From positions 5,580,001 through 5,644,000 of the forward strand of contig VCCP01000002.1 of assembly GCA_005765155.1 (NCBI GenBank): 64,000 nucleotides of DNA. Direction: 5' to 3'. The stretch's first letter is position 1. Each line of letters begins with the position of its first letter. The notes beneath the pieces are model-generated. The model was not told where the DNA came from and did no database searches. It worked only from the letters and a program-made list of their open reading frames with translations. Shown here one piece after another: positions 1 through 11,263 of this stretch. A program made the translations under genes and the position numbers. This DNA is from Zelopaecilomyces penicillatus. Its lineage: Eukaryota; Ascomycota; Sordariomycetes; Hypocreales; Pseudodiploosporaceae.

Positions 1-1213
1 CTGCCTGTGTAGGGCTTATGCCATCGACATCCCAAATACCCCACATGCCATCTGCTAGGAGCGCGAAAATAGCCCGACCATGCGCAATCCATGCCGCATC
101 CAAAATTGGCTTCCTCGTTGCCGATGGTCTAGCAAAGGGTTGGTAGAGTGAGAGTAGCCAAGAGCCTTGTGGAGGAAACAGGCTTGTTGACTCTGAGTCC
201 GGTGGAAGGGAAGAGAGAGCAAAATCGTAAAGTCGAACAGCATGTGATGATGAGACCGCCAAAAGTTGGGTGGTGTGTGTGGGATTGAATGAAATGCTGG
301 TAAGGGGAGCAGGCAGGTATTCGACTTGAAACGGCTCAATTCTTCGTTCCGAAGTGGTTTTGGAATCCAAGGGGATGTCCCAAAGGTGTAGAACACCAGA
401 GGCCTGTCGGGAATGAGATGCCACCACCGCTCTCGTTGTATTTTCAGCCTGCTCTGATGATTTGGGTACAAACAAGCTGATGGCCAATCCTTCACTGTGT
501 CTTGTTTGACCACCAAGCAAAGTTAGTGACTCGCCCCAGTCTCCAGATCCGGCCTTGCCAGCTAAAAGTTCACTTCTAAGCTCGCGTCTCGCCTTGCTCT
601 CTGGCGATGGTGGCGTAAGTGGTAATGTGATGAGATAAACGTCATTCGTGACACATGATACTGCAAATACCATCTTGTCGGAAAATATGGAGGCTCCCTC
701 AGCTCCCACATCACCAGCGGCGCATGACGCAATTGGCATGACAGCCACCTTCATCACTGCCGTCCCAAGTGCCAAATCTAGAGTCTGTGTAATTTCTGGA
801 TAAGGCGTAATCTCAATGCTTTCTTCAAACTGTGGTTTGTCTTCGAACTTTGGTTTTGTCTGGGACTTTGGTGGTGGCTCGTCATCGTCTGAGTCGATGA
901 TCATGACCGAGTCATCTGCAGATCCATTGCGCTGCTCTTTTTGTGGCAGTGGCTGCGATGCCTTGAAGCGACGGCCGCCTCGCCATATCAACGTGACGCC
1001 ATTCTCATGTCCGTAGATCAAGATGGTAGCACCTTGTGGTGATTGGATGGGGTAAGTTTGGATATCGTTCACCCGGCGCGAGAGATTGTATCTAGAAAAA
1101 TTGTTAAGTTTCAATCTCAATAAAACAGGCCGTAGGATTAAATGAACATTCACTTACGTGAACTGTGTGTTTTGAGCTGTGCGACGTATTCGAGGTGCAG
1201 CTGTCGAGCCCAT
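1..1213 (-). CDS. NUP37: Probable nucleoporin NUP37 (WD-repeat type), 5' part only
   Basis: The gene starts at the ATG ending at 1213 and runs off the left edge of the window. Exon 1 is 1158-1213. A 66-nt intron (1092-1157, GTAAGT...TTCTAG) follows, and exon 2 then stays open to position 1, giving about 380 residues. The N-terminus reads MGSTAAPRIRRTAQNTQFTY, followed by a YPIQ...GATILIYGHENG stretch and an IWRGGRR motif. This resembles, from memory, the start of fungal NUP37, a beta-propeller subunit of the Y-complex of the nuclear pore. A Ser/Asp-rich linker (IIDSDDDEPP) interrupts the propeller. Later segments such as VLHLWDIPL and GMWGIWDVDG look like WD-repeat strands. WD-repeat character is clear; the NUP37 identity is inferred from the N-terminal pattern and another WD protein is possible. 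The C-terminal part is outside the window. Confidence 0.55.
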
Positions 1214-2862
1214 GGTGCCAGAAGCTGACAGTGTGCTCAACACCCAGCGCAGTACAGTTTTTGGAGGCTCTGTATTTGTGTGTTCTTAGAGCTTCAGCTC
1301 ATTGTGTAGTAAAACGGCAGTGACAGGGGGTGTTGACTTGTTCGTTGTAGAATTAGAGCTGCTGTTTTGTCATGCCTTTCAGGCGTCAAGCAAACGCGAC
1401 ACGACATTGACTACCAAACAACCAAGACAGCTTGGAAATTTTGTGTCACGTGGAGGTCGGAGCGCCGACATGGGAATACCTACCCTGTATTTATCATTGT
1501 TTTTTTGGTAACCATCACATCGATTTCCCACACTGCTATGACAACATTTATTATTAACTTTATCATAAATATGGCTTCTAAGTAGGTACATTGCCAATGG
1601 GTCTTATATACATAATATCATACTCATACTTTTTGGTTGTTGTTAGGGACTTTGCAATTGTTTTTGTCACTTCTGTTTTTCCTGTCATACGATGTCAACA
1701 TTTTGAAATTTCAACATAAGGAGCTAAGAAACCAACCGTCCAGGCACAACATCTTATATAAAAAATAGATCCACCTATCTATTCAAACCGGGTTAGTTCC
1801 GCCATAGATGGCCCATGCGTACGTATCGGCATTGATGCAGAAATACCGCCAGTTCCATTCAAGGGGATAAATGAGCTTTACCACCCTCATTTCGGAATTT
1901 AGTTGCTCCAACCCTTAATTCGCTGCCTATGCCTGTAAATAACGAACATTGACATGTTCAGAAAAGTCCTTGAATCCAAGGCGTGTGAGATGTTATGCAA
2001 TGAACATAGCAATTTGAGAGGCAACGAGCAACAGTAAATCTACTCGAGAAGAGTGAAACTACAGCAAGATAATACACACATACCCAATGTTGATGCCATA
2101 GCATGTCTACAAGACATGATTCAGCTAGAGTTTTGAAGATGTCTAGTTGATATATTCAACTAGGCTGCACAATGTAGTCACATCGGTTAACATAACAGTA
2201 CTTGATCAATACTCGCAGTTCCTACATACACCCTGACTAAAGTGTGCATCACCCGGTCAAATAAAAAAGACAAAAAGTGGACAACACAACCAGTAACCAC
2301 TGCTACACGTCTCGCCCCCCGCACTGACCTCTGATATCATCCATTTCATATACCAAAATAAAGTAAATAGGAAAACAGGCCAGGCCTACTTCAGCTCTAT
2401 ATGCCCTTGCCCAAGTCACATGGGCGAGGGTAGCTGAGTGCACAACTGCCTAGAGACTTGAGCTATTCTATATCGGTTAGGATGATGCCTCTGATGGCAA
2501 AACCTGCCCGATGCCCCAGCGAAGAAGCACGAAGAGGCGGCAGGGTGAGATAATGGCCATGCCGTATCCCTCCGTCTAATCACCAATATTAAATTTCTTT
2601 TCTCAATTGGACGTGTAATGAGCGGACGGCGTAGGGTGGCCGAGATGCGAGGCAAAAAAAATTGCCACAAAGTAGTCGTCTTGAACTCGATTGAAATACA
2701 TCCCCACGCCTGAAAATAGTGAAACGCCGTTAGATCGTCAGCCTAGGGCCAACCAAATGGACACGAGCTGCCATCCCGGTAACGCCGTATATGCCGTAGA
2801 GAAGTGAATTTTTTTTTGACTGCATGGAGACAAATCTCGAAATGATTTAGCAAGATGTACGC
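1214..2862. other. Intergenic region, no supportable gene
   Basis: This stretch lies between the start of the NUP37-like gene and the stop of the WSC gene, so it holds the NUP37-like promoter and the WSC 3' flank. It is AT-rich with only short unsupported open frames. I see no RNA gene or repeat. Confidence 0.6.
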
Positions 2863-3845
2863 TTAAGCATTGGTCACCTATGATTTTTGTTAGTTTTGAA
2901 CTCCACGGAATAGCTCGTCATTATTATTCAAGAAATTGAAACCGTGATAATTTATCCACATACCCTGAGTATCCTGCGAGAGTAGTCTTCATTGTCAGCA
3001 ATGCTGCCATCGCTGAGTCGGCGATGTGCCATGACTGGGTCAAGTCGTGAGTCAGTCATAGATATGCTGCCATTAGTTGACGGCGGCTTGGAGCCGTTAA
3101 TAAAGGCATTCACGGCCGCGTTTCGACGATGCTCTTCTTCTATCTCAGCATTGCGTCTTCGTCTCATGAGAAACACTGCAGCACCTGCAAGTCCAGCAAG
3201 TGCCACGACTCCAACTACGACACCAGCGGCAATGCCGGCAACATTGGTGCTTTTCTTCTCTTCAGGCTTCTCAGATTCCGCAGGCGAGTCCGTCTCGGAA
3301 GGGGTAGCCGGGCCCGAGGACTGCGATGGCGGAGAGGTTGATGATGGAGAACCAGAGGATGATGAGGATGACGCCGAGTCATCATACACTGGTGCCTCGA
3401 TGTTGATCCCAGTGTTCCAAACAGACCAGTACCCAGGTGTACCAAGGCCACCACAGGCCTCGATATCGTATCCGGGACACGGATAGTCGCAATTGCTATC
3501 CTTTGATTTCGCGTTGACAGGCGGAAGAGCAAAGCCGCAATAACAGGCGTCTCCCCTGAGACCCATGATCCAATTCTTTATAGAACGGCAATGCTCGTTG
3601 CATTTGCCAGAAGCGAGGCCGAATTCTGGTACATAATTTTTTTGCAAAGTCATGTTGCCACCAGAGCTGTAGCAGCCCTGAGATTTGAATATTTTTGGTG
3701 CGGGAGGACTCTCAGGCACCTGAACACCCTTGGCGACCCGGGCAACGTGGGAGGGAACGTATAGGTCTCCATGGCTAGGCGATAGAGCTGCACAAGCATG
3801 AGAAGCAACAACAGCAGTAGCTGCGAAGAGACTGATCGTCTTCAT
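2863..3845 (-). CDS. WSC-domain membrane protein, cell-wall stress sensor-like
   Basis: This is a single-pass surface protein of the WSC family, whose members sense cell-wall stress upstream of the Pkc1/Slt2 pathway. A signal peptide (MKTISLFAATAVVASHACA) leads into one Cys-rich WSC domain (about residues 55-145) with the typical GCYSSGGNM start, CNEHC, CYCGFALP and CPGYDIEACGG segments. A Ser/Thr/Pro-rich stalk (about 155-195) follows. A transmembrane helix (about 203-226) precedes an RRRR stop-transfer and a short cytoplasmic tail with a DYSRRILR motif. The unspliced frame ends at 2952 with an unlikely tail. A GTATGT donor at 2963 and a CATAG acceptor at 2878 give an 86-nt intron and a last 15-nt exon encoding V-T-N-A-stop (2863-2877), the ending I recall from fungal relatives. 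The family is clear; the physiological role is inferred. Confidence 0.85.
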
Positions 3846-6800
3846 GTTGATAATGAGGTGGCCCGTGACCAGTGTATCCTATAGGAGGATTAGGAAAGTT
3901 GACGACGTGTCAGGTCTAGTCGAGACAGTTTTTCAGGTCCGACTTTAGGCAGCACGGCAGTAGTCGAATCTCGGGCGGGATCAAGTCTCGCTTGACTCCC
4001 CCGGGGAGGTGATGAATGCGATAATGAAGGAAAGAAGAGAGCAGGTAGTCGTTGTATAGAGATGGTTATTATCGGATACTAAGATGTTGACCGCGCGAAT
4101 TCGATGGACGGCCAGCACCAGGCGAATCGTGGGCGGCGGATAGTGGAGGTTGGTCGACGAACAGAAGGAAGAGTTGACTCAAGCCTCGATGGTTTCGAGG
4201 AGAAGAGTTCAGAATACAGGATAAAAATATTGCATCCGAATAGCAACGACGCTATGTTGAGGCCTGAAGCATCGAAAGGGGAGGGGGGTGCAATCTGAGA
4301 GACGGAGGGACTGGAACGAGTGACTGGAAGGCGTGTGTGCTGTGATGTTGAAAGGAGAGAAGAGAGGCGAGGAGAAGAATGGGGGGACACTGTTGGCGCC
4401 AACCTTCCGGGGCCCGGCGAGAGGAGACTGTCCAGGCAGAGAACGGAGATTGGGTGCTAGGCACAGTGGTCAAGCACAGAGCCAGTGTGCCCCCAGTTGC
4501 CTAGCATGCACAGGTCCCTGGTGGCTCTGGTGGCTCCCGTCTTGGTGGCACAGCTCATATCCCTTGTTTGGGATGCTTTGTTGTCCCAGGCTTACCGCAA
4601 CAGGGTCTATAACAGCCTCTACAGGTACATGTACCGCCTGTATCAGTCCGTACCAGGCCCCTAACAGGTTTTGTGTGCGCATCCCCGGCTGAACCTGCGC
4701 AAGCCCTGGCAGCCCCTGTCGAGCCCCTGTCCGGATAAGCCAATGGCCGTCCAGGTTTGTGCGATGCGCAGCGCCCATTGGCCCTGGCTGGCGTTTGGGG
4801 CACTCCAGCCTAGACCAGAAAGCGCCTAAGCCACCTGCATTGGGTCCTGTGGACGCCCAAGTACGAACAACATGTTTTTTGATGGAGGGTGGAGAGGCCG
4901 CGTGGATCACAGCACACAGGCAGTGTGCGTGCCAGCGCGAGTGGTTGGAGTTGGTCTGAGGTAGCAGGTTGGTAGGTTACCTGTACGGCATTGGTACCTA
5001 CAGGTAGTAGGCCCATCCTATCTCCAGGTAGTCAGTAGGTCGCCGCTACAGTGGCAGTGCTGCTAGGCTGCTAGAGGGTTATACGCAAAATTGCTGTAGT
5101 TTGCTATCGCCGTACCTGCATCCAACAGTGGACGCGAGTTGCGAGTACATCTGCGGGAGGAAGAAGTTCTCGGCTTATTTGGACGGCCCCACCCCAATTA
5201 AAGGCTTTCACTCACAATCCCACCCACCCTTCCCCTTGCGCACAAACTGCAATCCTGACGAACACGAGAGAGTAGTGCTGGCCGATGCTCTGTTTGTGCC
5301 TGTACGCAGTATGTCGCCTATGCTGGCTTTTTGTGCACCATCTTTAGTCAGTAATTTGTCGCCGAGATAACAACGACAACAAGAACTCAAGCAGGCACAT
5401 CCGGCGCACTCGGCTTTGCTAATTACTCGCGCTGGCGCTGAACAAGGTGAATTTGTTCATGCACTAAGCTGAGTCTGCTCGCGCGCGCCAAAATAGTCTC
5501 TGTGAGGTGAGCGCCAAAGCGATCGATGCGTTCATTATGTTGCAGAAAGAGGTGGGGGTGGAGAATGGAGAGATGCATGTCTCAACAGGCATGCACTTGT
5601 ACGAAATAGTGTGCGCTCCTCTGGCAGTTGTGGAATGCACAAAGTGGACAGTTCACCAACGCACAATATATGTGCATTGGTGCATAACTACAGGATCGTC
5701 AAGCTAGCCATTTTGGCATAATAATGCAGACACACAGTCTTCCACACCAATCCCCCTTGTACGGCTGGCCAACTACCTAATCCATCATTCCGAAACTCGC
5801 CAAGTAACGCGACCGTCACAGAAGCAGGTACACAAGAAACAATTACGACGCAGCTGACACGCCATGGCGATTTCCCATCCTCACATCAGCTAACTGTAAT
5901 ATGATATCTTTATGCCTCATGCGTGTGCATAGTATAGTATGTATATGTATGCACCATTCCGCCCACACCATCCTGCTTCGTTTGAGGCATTCAGCTCGGA
6001 TGCAGGGTCGCTCAATAGACGAAAGAAGTCTGCCTCCTGGCACGGTGCAGCCGCAGACAAGGTTGGGATATGGGATATTACGAGCAAAGGGAATGAGTCT
6101 GATCCTTGGGCAATCAGGCATTTGATGACAGATCCAATCCTCTTGGCACGAACGCGGGAAGTGGTAATTCGCACTTGGCACCTGAAATCAGCGCACCCAA
6201 TACCCCGTACTTCCAAAGTAAATAAATAAAACACAACAACCCGCAGTTGTCCCGGCCTTGGGAGAGGTTGCCAGGACACTTTGACCACAGGGAGTAACGT
6301 AAGCAAGGGGCTTAATAAAACAACAAGCCTCATCCACTGTGTACAGAATATAACTGGGCTCCTTCAAGGTAGCCTGAAAGGCCAACACCCGCCTGGAATC
6401 GATAGCCATGTATGGAAGTTCCGTTGGCAATATTGTGCCTTGGCTTTTCGGCTTTAAACTGTCTGAGACCCTCTGTTCCATGTCTTGACTATTCTCACTT
6501 TCATTGTACGACTCGTGATTTGTCGTTACAGCAATCCCTCAGGGCGCCAAATGATCTTACAAATGTCTACACAACAAACATCATGTAAATTCCACAGTGC
6601 CCGTCCGCATACCCCCTTTCAGCGTGTTCTACGTATCCAGCAATTTGTAGCACCTACTATGTAGCCTCGTCAAACTGCACAAGTCGGCTCCTCCCGCGAT
6701 TCGATCCCATTCTCAAAGACACACACACCATTGCCCTTGATACAAAAGTAATTTTTTTTTTCATCTGATGTGTAAATGTTGATTGATAGCTTGCTATATT

Positions 6801-9099
6801 CCTCGTAGTCGCACTCCTTCAGAGTTTAACTTCTAGATAATGTGTCGCCATGTAGCATCCGTGAAGGTGTCCTCTCTCTTACTTTCCTCTGCGCCTCCCG
6901 TTGTTGCTAGCGGGTTTGCTCATATCAAATCATTTCTGCGTTTCTTCGCAGGCATTCACTCATTATATGGTTGCCTTATGGCTTGTAACCCTTTCCATCT
7001 TCTTCCATCAATAGCCAATAACTCCAGGTAACATCTCTCTCAGCCAAGTCCATAAATGAGTGTGAACTGTGATGATTTTTCTTTTTGCAAGAAAAGCGTT
7101 CAAAACGAGTAGGTTATTGAGCTGGAATTGAGTCGGTTAACGTAAACATGCGAGGTATGATCATAGGTGAATGTTATCACTGAGCGACTAGAGGTTCCAA
7201 TATTGACCAAGATACCCCCAAAGCTCGGCTCATTACAATTGTCTCTTCATTTCGGAGAACGCATGGTCAATCCTAACGTTCCCCCTGGTCTTGGTTTCAC
7301 AAACAGCAAGAGAAAATTCTTCTTTCGTTGCTGAATCTCCACAACAAGAAGATCCCGGCTGTCAAAACAGTTAGATTACTCACTCACTAGAGTCCAGTAG
7401 TGACTTGTAAGAAGTACATAGTAATCTCAGTACCGTCTAGACCAATCGTATTAGTAGAGGTTTTTCTTTAAATATTCATTATTTTGGATCAAGGCAACGA
7501 GGGATATTAGGCTGGGTGATGAGGTGCTCGATAGCGGTGAGAATGAGTCGAGCGCGTAATAACTCTCTCGTGCATATTTAACCATGCAGTGAATGGTAGT
7601 GACAATATTAATATCGTACGTAGTGTTTGAAGTTCCTAGTTAGCAAGCCGCTGGTTTCAGTCGTTGTCTCATTGGTGATATTGGTTCATGTCATCTAAAA
7701 CGGACCAATTCTGTTAGATTTCTTATTGTCGCTGTTTATTTAGCATAGCCGTCTGTATTGAGTTGGCGGTTCCACAGTGACAATGTGAGTTCTAATATCA
7801 CGGGATATACCTACCTAGTAGTATCTAGGACTTGGTGAATATTTCGTGTTGTTTATACGGGAACGATGATACGGAATTTGATTGAATTCTAAGCACAGGT
7901 TGCATTTGTGAACGGCAAGACGTGATGAAATTCCCTTACTTTATTTTAGATGAATAGCTAGAACAAGGCAGCCGGGGGAGGGACAACTACCTGCCTGGTG
8001 GCGTACCATGTGACAAAAGTTCGTCAGCTTCAATGAAAAACACTGTACCTACGTACCGCCCAGCGATGGACGTAAAGCTCCAACAATGACAATAGCCTGA
8101 CGTTCTCCCCGTAACGAGCCCTGCACTAAAATACCTGGCTCTGGTACATAGGAAACTTTGTGCCCCATACTTCGCACCACGCACATAAGGTAGGTAGGTA
8201 AGGTCAGTCAGTACCTAGGCAGACCGTTTAAGGTGTACACCGTGTCAGTCCATGGTATCTCATCGCCATCTGAGTGGAGACTCATGTCTGGAATGCAGTG
8301 ACGTAGAGGCTGCGCAGCTGTGTATTTCGCCGCGTAGGGTCAGTTCAAATAAACAAATATTTGCAGTGAGGATATTTTATGTGACTGCTGCTCACACGAG
8401 CGCATTGAATCTTCATTACAAGCATTGCTGTGGGTATTGCTCTCTCATCTGTTGACGGGGAGCAGTTCATCTTAGCCATGCCTGAGGCGGAAACACCTTT
8501 GATGGTTGCCCGATCAGCCGTTGTGGCGCGAGCCTGGCAGAGCGACATTTGCCCAAGTATTGGTTAGCGTCGATAGCATCAAAACACTGCGATGTAAGCT
8601 CTGAGTTGCACGGAGGCTTGGAAAGGTACCTGATAGCTTGGGGCTTGATGTACTGAGTGGCAAGTATAGGCAGGCAGGTACCGACTGTACCTGCCTACTT
8701 GGCTTGGAACTGTAGGTAGAGCTACCTTAGGTAGTGTGCGTCATCGGTCTAGCGGATTGGCCAAGGCAGGAGTGACACCTACGCAAGCTGGAGGGAGCAC
8801 GAGACTCGCAGCACGGTGCAACGCCAGACCCCAGTGTTATGCTGCGTCTGGACTGAGTGGACGCCTCCGCCCTCCGTCACAGCTGAGGTCCTCGGCCTAT
8901 ACCTACTGTACTGGCCCCATCCCTAAGCTTCCTCCGCTCTCCGCTTCCTTCTTCCCCGTTCTCCAAACAAACAAACACTCATCTTCACCCACCTCAACTG
9001 TAAGATTCGACCGCATCGAATCTCTCCAGCGCATCAGTCCCCATTCCATAACAGTAACCTCAACATCAAATTGCTTGCCCCCCGAGGCGGTTGCTCATC
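3846..9099. other. Long gene-poor intergenic region between WSC gene and PEP4
   Basis: About 5.3 kb between two divergently transcribed genes. The first kilobase is GC-richer, the rest (5.7-8.0 kb) AT-rich. Open frames are short, overlap on both strands and resemble nothing I know. Short AGGTACCT and TAGG words cluster at about 8.18-8.73 kb. The last 200 bases before PEP4 are CT-rich, as fungal promoters and leaders often are. I find no tRNA or transposon gene. Confidence 0.6.
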
Positions 9100-10396
9100 A
9101 TGAAGAGCGCATTAATTGCCGCCGCGGCTCTTGCCGGCTCCGCCCACGCTGGAATCCACAAGATGAAGCTGCAGAAAGTGTCCTTGGAGGAGCAACTGGT
9201 AAGTATCACCGCCTTGTGTACATTTCGTACCAGTTTCTGATTCTATCTTCAACAGGCTGGCTCGACCATCGAGGCCCAAGTGCAGCATTTGGGTCAGAAG
9301 TACATGGGTGTTCGCCCCGACACTCGCGCCGACGTCATGTTTAGCACGCAGACGCCCAAAGCAAACGGAGGACATCTCGTCCCCATCACCAACTTCATGA
9401 ACGCTCAGTGTAAGCTCACGGCTATCAAATCGTAATTGTGTACATGTCTAATGACCTCTAGATTTCTCCGAAATCAATATCGGTACTCCTCCTCAGACTT
9501 TCAAAGTGGTTCTGGACACTGGAAGCTCCAACCTTTGGGTTCCTTCCCAGTCTTGCAACAGCATTGCCTGCTTCTTGCACTCAACCTACGATTCGTCGTC
9601 GTCGTCTACACACAAGAAAAACGGGTCCGAGTTTGAGATTCACTATGGATCTGGCAGCCTGACTGGTTTTATCTCCAATGACGTTGTTTCTATTGGTGAC
9701 CTGAAGATCAAGAATCAGGACTTCGCTGAAGCCACCAGCGAGCCCGGCCTTGCCTTCGCATTCGGCCGCTTTGATGGCATTCTGGGTCTTGGATATGATA
9801 CCATCTCCGTTAACAAAATCGTTCCTCCCTTTTACCAGATGGTGAACCAGAAACTCCTTGATGAGCCGGTTTTTGCTTTTTATCTGGGCAGCGCTGATGA
9901 GGGCAGTGAGGTCGTTTTTGGCGGCGTTGATAAGAGCCACTATGAGGGCAAGATCGAGTACATTCCCCTCCGCCGCAAGGCGTACTGGGAGGTCGATCTT
10001 GATTCCATTGCTTTTGGTGATGAGGTTGCAGACCTTGAGAATACTGGTGTCATCCTGGATACCGGTACCTCGCTCAATGTTCTCCCTACTAACATTGCCG
10101 AACTTCTGAACTCTGAAATGGGCGCCAAAAAGGGATACGGTGGACAGTACACCATTGATTGCGCTAAGCGTGATAGCCTCCCTGACATCACTTTCTCGCT
10201 GGCTGGCTCTAAGTACTCTCTTCCTGCTTCCGACTACATCTTGGAGGTGTCTGGTAGCTGCATTTCTACCTTCCAGGGCATGGATCTTCCCCCTCCCACT
10301 GGTCCCCTGGCTATTCTGGGAGATGCTTTCCTCAGGAGGTACTACTCAGTTTACGACCTCAAGAAGAATGCTGTTGGCCTGGCTAGAGCCAAGTAA
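9100..10396 (+). CDS. PEP4: Vacuolar aspartic protease (saccharopepsin, proteinase A)
   Basis: This is a pepsin-family (A1) zymogen that matures in the vacuole and activates other vacuolar hydrolases. Three exons (9100-9198, 9256-9409, 9462-10396) give 395 residues, the normal length. A signal peptide (MKSALIAAAALAGSAHA) is followed by a Lys-rich propeptide beginning GIHKMKLQKV. The catalytic motifs are DTGSSNLWVP (Asp103) and VILDTGTSL (Asp284). The flap Tyr lies in HYGSG, and the C-terminal end reads AILGDAFLRRYYSVYDL. The disulfide pattern CNSIAC is present. Introns are 57 and 52 nt with GTAAG donors. Only one residue looks unusual: DTGTSLN where fungal relatives usually have DTGTSLI. Identity is firm. 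Confidence 0.96.
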
Positions 10397-11263
10397 AGCA
10401 CAGAGGTGGGAAGTTCAATGTCTGTCTTGGACCAATTTTGGAGCACCGTTCGACAACACGATTAAGTATCTCACTGGTTGTTGGTCTGTAGGGGTAGTGC
10501 TGGGTAAGATTGGTATGTGGTAGAGTCTTTCAATGTATAGTACCAGCCTTTAGGATTATCTGAGTAAGCGAAACAGTCCAACAGTTTCCATCCAAACGCA
10601 TTTTGCTCTATGAAATCGCTGTTCCTTGTCTACATCCCTTTGCTCTCAGTTAAGCACTGGACTTCTCAAAGTAGTATCTAGGTACCTGTACCTAACATAT
10701 CATGCATTTATGGCGTTGTACAGTTCCTTGGATGGTAGCCATCTACCCCATCAGTTCCCCGACTGAGAGACGAGAAGTTGTGGTAATTAAGGGACTATAA
10801 TGACGCATTCACAACTAAACACATATATAATGCATTTAATGTAGCAATTACTAAAACTACAGGTAGCCGGAATATGAATGTTCACTCTGTACGCCATTTG
10901 GTGGGTCACGTGCACTAATAGTAGACTTTTCCTGGGAGACGTTAGCGTTGGTCCTGTGCCAGAAAGTACCTACTTTGGCGATCCAGACACATTCTTCCCT
11001 CTCCGGCAGCATCAACCCCCCCAGCTTTTCGCATTACAGCCGTTCGGCAGCCGCCCTCTTTTTATTCCATCTCACCTTTAAGACCTGGGAGTGGCGATTT
11101 GCAGGCGTGGCAGTATATTGCACGGCATCAGCTGGATGCACACGTCCTTTTCTCACGGGCTTGATGAAAAGGATTGGAGTCGCACCAATCTGCCCTCCAC
11201 GACCGCGTATCGCGACGAGGCGCGGCTAACTTCACGACGACGACGAGCCGACACGCTAAGACA
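10397..11263. other. Intergenic region: PEP4 3' flank and next promoter
   Basis: An 867-base spacer between tandem genes. It contains an AGGTACCT palindrome at 10680-10687 and AT-rich sequence, and nothing else I can support. Confidence 0.6.

Noticed and set aside
55..516. 153-codon minus-strand open frame
   Set aside because: It overlaps in another frame the continuous exon 2 of the NUP37-like gene, which has WD-type motifs; this frame is a shadow.
6695..6720. tRNA B-box-like GATTCGATCCC
   Set aside because: The flanking bases do not form a T-stem, and no A-box or acceptor stem is found at the right distance.
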